A stretch of DNA of 8,901 nucleotides from an uncultured Collinsella sp. Its GTDB lineage: Bacteria > Actinomycetota > Coriobacteriia > Coriobacteriales > Coriobacteriaceae. Of the stretch, positions 1 through 6,048 are shown piece after piece. Location of the stretch: assembly GCA_900551655.1 (NCBI GenBank), contig URWM01000046.1, forward strand, positions 1-8,901, read 5' to 3'. Every line of letters starts with the position of its first letter. Position 1 is the first letter of the stretch. A model generated the notes under the pieces. It saw only the letters and a program-made list of their open reading frames with translations, was not told the DNA's origin and searched no databases. The translations under genes were made by a program, and so were the position numbers.

Positions 1-1
1 C

Positions 2-1009
2 ATTTACGACCTGACCTGGCGATATACGCTTACGGGACATCTTCTCTGGGGTGGCGGCACGGCATGGTCGCGAATTATGTTTCCTGCCTTCAACGAATAT
101 ATTCGTAACCGCAGGCCCATAGCCGTGGTCGCAACGCATATCACGGCAGCCAACGTTGCCGTGGGCGCCCGCGTAATTACGGGTATCGACTATCCGGTCA
201 TCTGCGTCCCGACCGACTACGAAGTCGAGGGCTGGTGGCCCCACAAGGACACCGATCTATTCTGTGTTGCCAACGAATTTATGGCCGAAACGCTGCGTCC
301 GCGCAAGGTGCCCGAGACAAAGATTCGCATCACCGGCATTCCTATTCGCGCCGGATTCGACACGGATTACGATCGCGAGGAAGAGCTAACCAAGTTCAAC
401 CTCCCCACCGACAAGACCGTCGTGCTGGTAATGGCCGGTGCTAGCTTGCCTCAGCCTTATGTCCGCTTTCGCGCGGCGATGGACCACACCCTCCCCTTCC
501 TGCGCAGCTTCGAAGACATGCACTTTGTCTTTTTACCCGGCAAAGACGTGGAGTATGCCACCCGGCTGAAGACGCTCTTCGATGCCATGAAGCTCGAGAA
601 CGTCACGGTGTTGGACTATGTCGACGACATGGCGGCCCTCATGCACGGCTGCGACTTGGCAATCCTCAAATCGGGCGGACTCACGGTCACCGAGTGCCTC
701 TGCGCGCATCTGCCGATGATCCTGCTGGGCAAGTCATATGGCCAGGAAAAGGCCAACACCACTATGCTCACCGGCATGGGCGCCAGCATGCACGTCACCA
801 CGGCACGAGAGCTCATCGTGACGTTGCGCCATCTCCACGATCACCCGGAGTCGCTCAAGGCATTGCTCATCAACGGCGAAGTGCTACGCCGCCCCCACGC
901 AGCCGAAGACATCGCCGTCGCCACCATGGAGCTCGTAGGCAAACCCCAAAAACGAAAACGAGCCTTCTGCCGCTTCTACTGGGGCGGAAAACCCGCGCAT
1001 ATCAGATAG
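2..1009 (+). CDS. GT28/MGDG-synthase-like glycosyltransferase (diacylglycerol glucosyltransferase type), 5' partial
   Basis: The reading frame is open from base 2, so the gene starts before the window. The ATG at 77 is internal, because 25 sense codons precede it without a stop. About 335 residues are visible. The protein resembles the MGDG synthase/UgtP family, which transfers a sugar from a UDP-sugar to diacylglycerol at the inner face of the membrane to make glycolipids. The N-terminal acceptor domain shows a TDYEVEGWW stretch near residues 71-79, where relatives have a TD...W motif, followed by a TGIPI segment. The C-terminal nucleotide-sugar domain carries SGGLTVTEC near residues 224-232 and GQEKAN near 247-252, which match the family's GGLT.sEa and GQE..N donor-site motifs. 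The tail is basic (KPQKRKRAF), which could help membrane contact. No cooperating gene is visible. Family assignment is firm; the exact sugar and acceptor are not determined. Confidence 0.85.
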   Translation: MYDLTWRYTLTGHLLWGGGTAWSRIMFPAFNEYIRNRRPIAVVATHITAANVAVGARVITGIDYPVICVPTDYEVEGWWPHKDTDLFCVANEFMAETLRPRKVPETKIRITGIPIRAGFDTDYDREEELTKFNLPTDKTVVLVMAGASLPQPYVRFRAAMDHTLPFLRSFEDMHFVFLPGKDVEYATRLKTLFDAMKLENVTVLDYVDDMAALMHGCDLAILKSGGLTVTECLCAHLPMILLGKSYGQEKANTTMLTGMGASMHVTTARELIVTLRHLHDHPESLKALLINGEVLRRPHAAEDIAVATMELVGKPQKRKRAFCRFYWGGKPAHIR

Positions 1010-1171
1010 TGATTTACCGTCCGCTGGCCGTTCCGACCCGCCTATATATCATCCCATGCTCAAACATTCTCGCTGCGCTGCGAAACTGCGCGCGGAGGAA
1101 ATACACCGCCGTCCACGGGGCACCCTCCTACGCGTGATCAGCCCGTCGTTTAAAACGGAATAAAGGTTAGT

Positions 1172-1204
1172 GAGGCCCTGGCCGTTTGGCCAGGGCCTCG
1201 TTTT
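1172..1204. terminator. Intrinsic terminator hairpin between converging genes
   Basis: A perfect 12-bp GC-rich stem (GAGGCCCTGGCC / GGCCAGGGCCTC) with a GTTT loop lies at 1172-1199. On the plus strand it is followed by GTTTT. It sits 12 bases beyond the minus-strand LysR stop and about 160 bases beyond the plus-strand glycosyltransferase stop, so it may serve both. The T-run is better on the plus strand. Confidence 0.75.
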
Positions 1205-1211
1205 GTGTGAG

Positions 1212-2090
1212 CTACTTGAGGAGTTGGGCCATGGCGTTGACGAATTTTTGGACTTGGAGGGTGGGCTCGAGCGGGTAGTGCAGAAAGACCGGCACCTCGC
1301 GGCCGCACAGGAACGGTACGCCCACAAAGGCCGGGTGCACCCCCGACCATGCGCCGCAGGTGAGCACCGCGTCGCCCTTTTCCTCCGCCTCGTTAAAGAG
1401 CGCAAAGTCGAAGCTATCCACATCGATCACGTCCACGCCGCCGTCTGCCAAAAGATCGATACGCAGGCTGTCCATAGCGTCGTTGCCGTGGCGGAGCACG
1501 CGCAGGCGCATGCCCTCCAGGTCGGCAACCGTGATGCGCGTCTTGCGCGCCAGCGGGCTCGTGCGCGGCACGTCGATATAAAACGGCACGTTGACGATGC
1601 GGAGCTTTTGGCAGGTGTCGCCCCAGCGTGGGGTAGAAAAACTCGACTGCACCACATCGACCTCGCGGCCCAAGCTACGCATGACGGTCTCGCGCTCGTC
1701 GTAGAGGTCGCTTACCGGCACGATCTCAAATCGCAGCGACGGCTCCAGATCGTGGATGCCCGTCCACATCGACAGCGTTTGGCGCCCCGGGCACATCATC
1801 GACACGCCCAGGCGCACGGCACCGCCGTCACCCGCCGCACGTCGAGCACGGCGCAGGGCGTCCTCGGACTGGCGCATGATCGAGCGTGCGTCGTCCACCA
1901 GCAGAGCACCCGCCGGCGTCACCTTGACGCCCGAATGCGAGCGCTCAAACAGCGTAATACCGAACTCCGCCTCAAAACCCGATACCTGCTTGACGAGCGC
2001 CGGAGTCGACACGCGCAATTTTGCCGCCGCACGCGAGAAGCTTCCCAGCTCCGCGGCGGCCGATATGGCCTCAAGTCGTCGATCGTACAC
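1212..2090 (-). CDS. LysR-type transcriptional regulator
   Basis: This is a DNA-binding regulator with the usual LysR plan: an N-terminal winged helix-turn-helix at about residues 4-62, a linker helix, and a two-lobed ligand-binding domain from about residue 80 to the end. The segment GSFSRAAAKLRVSTPALVKQ is the classic LysR helix-turn-helix, followed by FE..FGITLFERS and VTPAG. I chose the GTG at 2090 (292 residues). It has a CGGGAG ribosome site at 2097-2102 with a 6-base spacer, and it puts the usual few residues ahead of the first helix. An ATG at 2123 would add 11 basic residues but has no visible ribosome site. The gene is divergent from the dehydrogenase-transporter-dehydrogenase cluster, so it probably controls that cluster and itself from the shared spacer. 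The effector is unknown. Confidence 0.9.
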   Translation of the reverse strand: MYDRRLEAISAAAELGSFSRAAAKLRVSTPALVKQVSGFEAEFGITLFERSHSGVKVTPAGALLVDDARSIMRQSEDALRRARRAAGDGGAVRLGVSMMCPGRQTLSMWTGIHDLEPSLRFEIVPVSDLYDERETVMRSLGREVDVVQSSFSTPRWGDTCQKLRIVNVPFYIDVPRTSPLARKTRITVADLEGMRLRVLRHGNDAMDSLRIDLLADGGVDVIDVDSFDFALFNEAEEKGDAVLTCGAWSGVHPAFVGVPFLCGREVPVFLHYPLEPTLQVQKFVNAMAQLLK

Positions 2091-2225
2091 GTCAATCTCC
2101 CGTTTTCGCACCCGTGGCCGCATGGTGCCACAGGGGGTTGTTTTCGCAGGTCACGCGCTCAATTGAGAATAGCCTGCATCGCACAGCATAAACCTACAGT
2201 TAACGCCATTCTAACAAATATGCAA

Positions 2226-2254
2226 TTCACCTGCGCAAATGCAAAGCATACGAT
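2226..2254 (+). promoter_or_regulatory. Possible promoter of the catabolic cluster with an overlapping palindrome
   Basis: TTCACC (2226-2231) and TACGAT (2249-2254) are separated by 17 bases, and each matches 4 of 6 consensus positions. A perfect small palindrome, ATGCAAAGCAT (2239-2249), lies inside the spacer, where a LysR-type activator or repressor could bind. This is a pattern match only; the spacing does not give a clean T-N11-A LysR box. Confidence 0.3.
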
Positions 2255-2270
2255 AACCAGCGAAAACCAC

Positions 2271-2297
2271 GTGGGTCGATTAATGGGAGCGACCCAC
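2271..2297 (+). promoter_or_regulatory. Inverted repeat in the leader of the dehydrogenase gene
   Basis: GTGGGTCG (2271-2278) and CGACCCAC (2290-2297) form an 8-bp perfect inverted repeat with an 11-base loop, about 13 bases before the ribosome site of the first cluster gene. It could be an operator for the divergent LysR protein or a hairpin in the leader mRNA. The sequence alone does not decide. Confidence 0.4.
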
Positions 2298-2323
2298 CGG
2301 GAGGCACAAGAAGGGAAGTTCAT

Positions 2324-3205
2324 ATGAGCAATTGGCTTAAGCTCGAGGGCGATGTCTGCGCCGTGACCGGCGCACTCGGCGGTATGGGCGTCGAGATTTG
2401 CCGTGAGTTCGCCCGCAACGGCGCCAACGTCGTCCTGCTCGATCTGAACGAGGAAAAGGTCAAGGCCGCAGCCGCCGACCTCGCCGCCGAGTTTGGCATC
2501 CACGCCGAGGGCTACAAGATGAACGCTACCGACGAGACCGAGGTTCAGGCCGCCGTCGATGCCACCATCGCCGACTTCGGTCGCGTCGACGTTCTCGTCA
2601 ACACCGCCGGCATCCTGCGCTTCGCAGCTATGGAAGACCTGCCGCTCTCCGACTGGAACGAGGTCATCAACGTCAACCTCACCGGTTACTTCATCACCTC
2701 GCAGCGCTTTGGTCGCGAGATGATCAAGGCCGGCCAGGGCCGCCTGGTGCACATCTCGACCGTCGCCAGCCACTCCCCCGAGACGTTCTCGGGCGTGTAC
2801 AGCTCCACCAAGGCCGGCGTCAACATGATGTCCAAGATGCTCGCCGCCGAGTGGGGCCCCTACGGCGTCCGCTCCAACTGCGTCGAGCCCTGCTTCGTTA
2901 AGACCCCGATGTCGGCCAACTTCTACGCCGACCCCGAGGTCGAAAAGAGCCGCAGCCGCCTGATCGCCACGCGCCGCATCGGCGAGGTCAGCGATATCGC
3001 CAACGCCGTCATGTTCCTGGCGTCCACGCGCTCGGACTTTACCACCGGCGACGCCATCAAGGTCGACGGCGGCTTCTCCAACATGATGGGCGACCTCACC
3101 GCCAAGCCCGGCGGCCGCCGAGCCTATGCCGACAACTACCTTAAGAACAAGGGTGTCGAGCTCTGGTCCGATGAGTCCGGCGTCGCCAAGCCGACCGACC
3201 AGTAA
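2324..3205 (+). CDS. Short-chain dehydrogenase/reductase (SDR), classical type
   Basis: An NAD(P)-dependent cytoplasmic oxidoreductase, 293 residues. The Rossmann glycine motif TGALGGMG is at residues 15-22. D40 ends the second strand, which favours NAD(H) over NADP(H). NTAG is at 93-96, the structural Asn at 118 (INVNL), and the catalytic pair is YSSTK with Y159 and K163. The usual catalytic Ser, 13 residues before the Tyr, aligns with T146, with S145 and S149 close by. After the usual C-terminal VDGG motif (247-250) there is an unusual hydrophilic tail of about 40 residues, so the protein is longer than the typical 250. The start is supported by AAGGGAAG at 2311-2318, 5 bases from the ATG. 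It is the first gene of a three-gene plus-strand cluster with a transporter and a Gfo/Idh dehydrogenase, so it likely oxidises or reduces the imported compound. Substrate unknown. Confidence 0.92.
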   Translation: MSNWLKLEGDVCAVTGALGGMGVEICREFARNGANVVLLDLNEEKVKAAAADLAAEFGIHAEGYKMNATDETEVQAAVDATIADFGRVDVLVNTAGILRFAAMEDLPLSDWNEVINVNLTGYFITSQRFGREMIKAGQGRLVHISTVASHSPETFSGVYSSTKAGVNMMSKMLAAEWGPYGVRSNCVEPCFVKTPMSANFYADPEVEKSRSRLIATRRIGEVSDIANAVMFLASTRSDFTTGDAIKVDGGFSNMMGDLTAKPGGRRAYADNYLKNKGVELWSDESGVAKPTDQ

Positions 3206-3270
3206 ACCAACCTGACAGGGAGGCCCGCAGACACGCCCGCTCCTCCCCCATATCGATTAGAAAGAGTCCA

Positions 3271-4527
3271 ATGGCTTCCACCAACTCCAACAAGGGTCGC
3301 GCCGTCGTGCTTTCCGCCGCGTGCGTCACCATGTTCTTCATCAGCTCCATCGCGCTGTATTCCGTCGTGAGCAAGAACCTGCTCGCCGTCTACCCCGAGT
3401 GGTCCAGCGCCCTTACCTGGGCTTTCCCCGTCTTCCAGACCATCATGGCCGTGACGGGCATCTTCGCCGGCCGCATCTCCGACAAGATCGGTCCGCGCAA
3501 CGTCGTGATCGCCGCCGCCGTGTGCTACGGCGTGGGCTGGTTCATGTCCGGCACCGTCACAGAGCCGTGGCAGTTCTACCTGTGGTTCTCGCTCGTCGCC
3601 GCCATCGGCAACGGCCTGGGCTACAACCCCGCGCTCACCACCGGCCAAAAGTGGTTCATCGACAAGAAGGGTCTCGCCTCCGGCATCACCCTGGCCGCTT
3701 CGACCGCCGGCCCCGCCGTGCTGTCCCCGGTGCTCGCCTCGCTGCTCATCCCGAGCCTGGGCATCTTTGGCGCCCTTAAGGCGCTCGGCGTCATCTTCTT
3801 TGTGATGATCGCCGCCTCCGCCCTGTTCCTGAAGGCCCCCGAGGCCGGTTGGCTGCCCGAGGGCTTCGAGGCCCCCAAGGGCGGCGCACACGCCGGCACC
3901 TTCGGCGACCTCACCCCGGGCGAGATGGTTAAGACCCCGCGCTTCTGGGTCCTCATCGTCACCTTCGCCTTTGCCGCCACCGCGGGCACCCTGCTCGTGG
4001 GCAAGGTTGCCTCCATCGCCGCCGTCCAGCTTTTCGCCGACCCCACGAGCGCCGCGGCCGTCGCCCTCGGCGGTGTAGTGGTCTCCGTCAACACCTGCGC
4101 CAACCTGGTTGGTCGTCTGTCCTTTGGCCAGATCATCGACAAGCTCGGCGCCTATAAGTCGCTGCTCATCAGCCTTGTCGTCACCATCGTCGCACTCGTC
4201 ATCATGTCGATGAGCTTTACGCAGAGTATGTTCTTTGTGGCGCTCGCCCTGCTCGGCTTTAGCTTTGGCGCCCTGCTCGTCATCTACCCGCCGCTCACCG
4301 GTGGCGCCTTTGGTACCAGCAACATCGGCGTCAACTACGGCATCATGTTTTTGGGCTATGCCGCTTCCACCTGGATCAGCCAGCCCATCACCGCCGTGCT
4401 GTATCACGCCGAGGCTGGCAGCGCCGCCTACCAGCAGTCCTTCTACGGCGCCATTGTGATCGCCGCCATCGCCGTCGTGCTCACCGTCTACATGATGGTC
4501 TCCGACAGCAAGAAGAAGTCCGCCTAG
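3271..4527 (+). CDS. Major facilitator superfamily transporter, OFA (oxalate/formate antiporter-like) family
   Basis: An inner-membrane secondary transporter of 418 residues with about 12 hydrophobic segments and a short charged C-terminus (SDSKKKSA). MFS motif A is GRISDKIGPR at residues 67-76, and the second half has its counterpart GRLSFGQIIDKLG at 281-293. The stretch KWFIDKKGLASGI (127-139) is typical of the OFA branch, whose characterised members exchange or import small carboxylates. A cytoplasmic loop of about 35 residues (around 188-222) joins the two halves. The start has a purine-rich AGAAAGAG at 3259-3266, 4 bases before the ATG. The gene lies 65 bases after the SDR gene and 69 before the Gfo/Idh gene, which suggests it imports their substrate. 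I infer a small acid or polyol-like substrate; the OFA label does not prove oxalate or formate. Confidence 0.88.
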   Translation: MASTNSNKGRAVVLSAACVTMFFISSIALYSVVSKNLLAVYPEWSSALTWAFPVFQTIMAVTGIFAGRISDKIGPRNVVIAAAVCYGVGWFMSGTVTEPWQFYLWFSLVAAIGNGLGYNPALTTGQKWFIDKKGLASGITLAASTAGPAVLSPVLASLLIPSLGIFGALKALGVIFFVMIAASALFLKAPEAGWLPEGFEAPKGGAHAGTFGDLTPGEMVKTPRFWVLIVTFAFAATAGTLLVGKVASIAAVQLFADPTSAAAVALGGVVVSVNTCANLVGRLSFGQIIDKLGAYKSLLISLVVTIVALVIMSMSFTQSMFFVALALLGFSFGALLVIYPPLTGGAFGTSNIGVNYGIMFLGYAASTWISQPITAVLYHAEAGSAAYQQSFYGAIVIAAIAVVLTVYMMVSDSKKKSA

Positions 4528-4535
4528 TTTTACCG

Positions 4536-4566
4536 ATGCGACAAAGGGACAGCCCCTTTGTCGCAT
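4536..4566 (+). repeat. 13-bp perfect hairpin between transporter and Gfo/Idh gene
   Basis: ATGCGACAAAGGG (4536-4548) pairs perfectly with CCCTTTGTCGCAT (4554-4566) across a 5-base loop. It sits 8 bases after the transporter stop and has no T-run, so it is not a standard terminator. It may be a REP-like element, a stabiliser of the upstream mRNA 3' end, or a processing site that sets the expression of the third gene. Confidence 0.75.
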
Positions 4567-4596
4567 TCCACCGGCCACCAGTATTAAGGAGTCGAA

Positions 4597-5637
4597 ATGT
4601 CTGAGCTCAACCCCGTCCGCATTGCCGTTATCGGCGCCGGCGCCATGGGCCGCAACCACATCCGCTTTGTCACCGAGGAGCCCGAGGCCGAGCTCGTCGC
4701 CATCGCCGACGCCTTTGAGGGCGCCCGCGCCACGGCCGAGGCCGCCGGCGTGCCGTTTTACACCGATCCCGCCCAGATGATGGACGAGGTCAAGCCCGAG
4801 GCCGTCATTATCGCCACCCCCAACGACCTGCATCTGGGCGTTGCCCGCGAGGCCATCAAGCGCAACATCGTGCCGCTGGTCGAAAAGCCGATCTCCAACG
4901 ACCTCGAGGATGCTCAGGCCTTCGCCGCCGAGGCCGAGACCGCCGGCGTGCCCGTGCTCGTGGGTCAGCACCGTCGCCACAACCCCTTCGTCAACAAGGC
5001 CAAGGAGATCATCGAGTCCGGCGAACTGGGCAAGCTCACCGTATCGAGCTTCCACTACATGATCTATAAGAACGACGAGTACTTCGATGTCGAGTGGCGC
5101 CGCAAGAAGGGTGCCGGCCCGATCCTGGTCAACCTGGTGCACGACGTCGACCTGCTCCGCTACCTGCTGGGCGAGCCCGTTGCCGTCCAGGGCATGCAGT
5201 CCAGCGCCGCCCGCGGTTTTGAGACCGAGGACTCCGCCGTGGTCAACGTCCGTTTTGCCGATGGCGCGCTCGCAAGCATGACCATCTCTGACGCCACCGC
5301 CAGCCCCTGGAACTGGGAGGCCACCGCTCGCGAGGATCCGCAGTACCGCCCCTTCGACGCCGACGCCTACTTTATCGGCGGCACTAAGGGCGCCCTTTCG
5401 CTGCCCCGCCTGCACCGGTTCTCCTACGACGGCGCCTCCAACTGGCACAAGCCGCTGCAGATGGAGATCCCGGCCGTGGACCCGGCGCTGCCGCACAAGA
5501 TGCAGCTCAAGCACTTTGTGAAGGTCGTTCGCCGCGAGGTCGAGCCCGTCGTGACCCCCGCCGATAACGTCAAGACGCTCACGCTTCTCAACGCCATCAA
5601 GGAGGCCGCCGAGACCGGCCAGCTCGTCGAGCTGTAA
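4597..5637 (+). CDS. Gfo/Idh/MocA family NAD(P)-dependent oxidoreductase
   Basis: A cytoplasmic dehydrogenase of 346 residues, the usual size for the family, which acts on sugars, cyclitols and related polyols. The N-terminal Rossmann fold has GAGAMG at 13-18, an IATPNDLH segment at 72-79, and the EKP motif with the catalytic-type Lys at 96-98. The C-terminal domain carries GAGPILVNLVHDVD (172-185) with the expected active-site H182. At the place where inositol dehydrogenase has its Asp four residues before the His, this protein has V178 with N179 adjacent, a subgroup variant. A Trp-containing SPWNWE segment (236-241) lies in the substrate domain. The ribosome site AAGGAG at 4586-4591 is 5 bases from the ATG. 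It is the last gene of the cluster and is followed by a strong terminator. It probably works on the same compound as the SDR. Substrate unknown. Confidence 0.92.
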   Translation: MSELNPVRIAVIGAGAMGRNHIRFVTEEPEAELVAIADAFEGARATAEAAGVPFYTDPAQMMDEVKPEAVIIATPNDLHLGVAREAIKRNIVPLVEKPISNDLEDAQAFAAEAETAGVPVLVGQHRRHNPFVNKAKEIIESGELGKLTVSSFHYMIYKNDEYFDVEWRRKKGAGPILVNLVHDVDLLRYLLGEPVAVQGMQSSAARGFETEDSAVVNVRFADGALASMTISDATASPWNWEATAREDPQYRPFDADAYFIGGTKGALSLPRLHRFSYDGASNWHKPLQMEIPAVDPALPHKMQLKHFVKVVRREVEPVVTPADNVKTLTLLNAIKEAAETGQLVEL

Positions 5638-5710
5638 TGCCTTAAGAGCGGCCGCGGCAGAAACCCCATGCCGAACCCTTCGGTCCGCCACCAACAAGCC
5701 CCTCTTCTTT

Positions 5711-5746
5711 GCCCCGCGAGCAGCCTCCTGCCCGCGGGGCTTTTTG
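5711..5746 (+). terminator. Intrinsic terminator after the catabolic cluster
   Basis: GCCCCGCG (5711-5718) pairs with CGCGGGGC (5733-5740). The loop can form a further GCAG/CTGC pairing, and TTTTT follows immediately. It lies about 75 bases after the Gfo/Idh stop and marks the end of the transcription unit. Confidence 0.88.
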
Positions 5747-5805
5747 CTACCTTGCCGACGATTTTTCTAGGGCGGGGGCTATTTTGTACCTCGGCTTGAT
5801 TCGTT

Positions 5806-5967
5806 CGCCACCAAATGGGCCTATCTACTACGTTTAACCGATTACCCTCAACCATGCCGAATTTCGCGAAATTAAAACCGCAGGTAGACGGCTTGCCGAT
5901 TTTCGGAAAACCGGGGGATGGTCGACCCATACGGTTCAAACGTAGTAGATAGGCCCCTTTCGTGGCG
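5806..5967. repeat. 162-bp palindromic intergenic element with 30-nt inverted arms (MITE/REP-like)
   Basis: The two 30-nt arms (5806-5835 and 5938-5967) are inverted copies with 28 of 30 matches, including a perfect 19-bp core GGGCCTATCTACTACGTTT. Pairing continues inward for 5 bp (AACCG/CGGTT) after one bulged base. The interior holds a perfect 14-bp palindrome, AATTTCGCGAAATT (5860-5873). It encodes no convincing protein. The size and terminal inverted repeats suggest a non-autonomous mobile or dispersed element; I see no target-site duplication. It is one of the main occupants of the 411-base gap before tex. Confidence 0.8.
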
Positions 5968-5971
5968 CAAC

Positions 5972-6004
5972 CCCAAAACAGTCTTTTGGGACGGGTGGTA
6001 TCCT
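5972..6004 (+). promoter_or_regulatory. Possible tex promoter (extended -10) with an adjacent small hairpin
   Basis: TGGTATCCT at 5996-6004 fits the extended -10 pattern TGnTATnnT and lies 44 bases before the tex start. No good -35 is visible 17 bases further up. A 7-bp inverted repeat, CCCAAAA/TTTTGGG (5972-5990), sits just upstream and could be an operator or the tail of the palindromic element. Confidence 0.3.
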
Positions 6005-6048
6005 TGGTAGCCCTGTGCTGCAAACGCACCTTAAACGCAAGGAGTCCC

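Noticed and set aside
1010..1171. tRNA or small RNA in the gap after the glycosyltransferase
   Set aside because: I found no cloverleaf, CCA end or other RNA fold; apart from the hairpin at 1172 nothing in it is recognisable.
1170..2327. A 385-residue plus-strand open frame opposite the LysR gene
   Set aside because: It begins inside the terminator hairpin and is the antisense shadow of the LysR gene; the translation is His/Arg/Ala-rich without family motifs.
3206..3270. Possible terminator between SDR and transporter genes (GGGAGG...CCTCCC)
   Set aside because: Only 6 bp of pairing with a long loop and no T-run; too weak to call.
3136..5697. An 853-residue open frame on the minus strand opposite the SDR, transporter and Gfo/Idh genes
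   Set aside because: It lies exactly antisense to three well-supported genes. Its translation is a Gly/Asp/His/Val-rich string without recognisable domains, as expected from GC-biased codons read in reverse. It has no ribosome site and crosses the terminator region.
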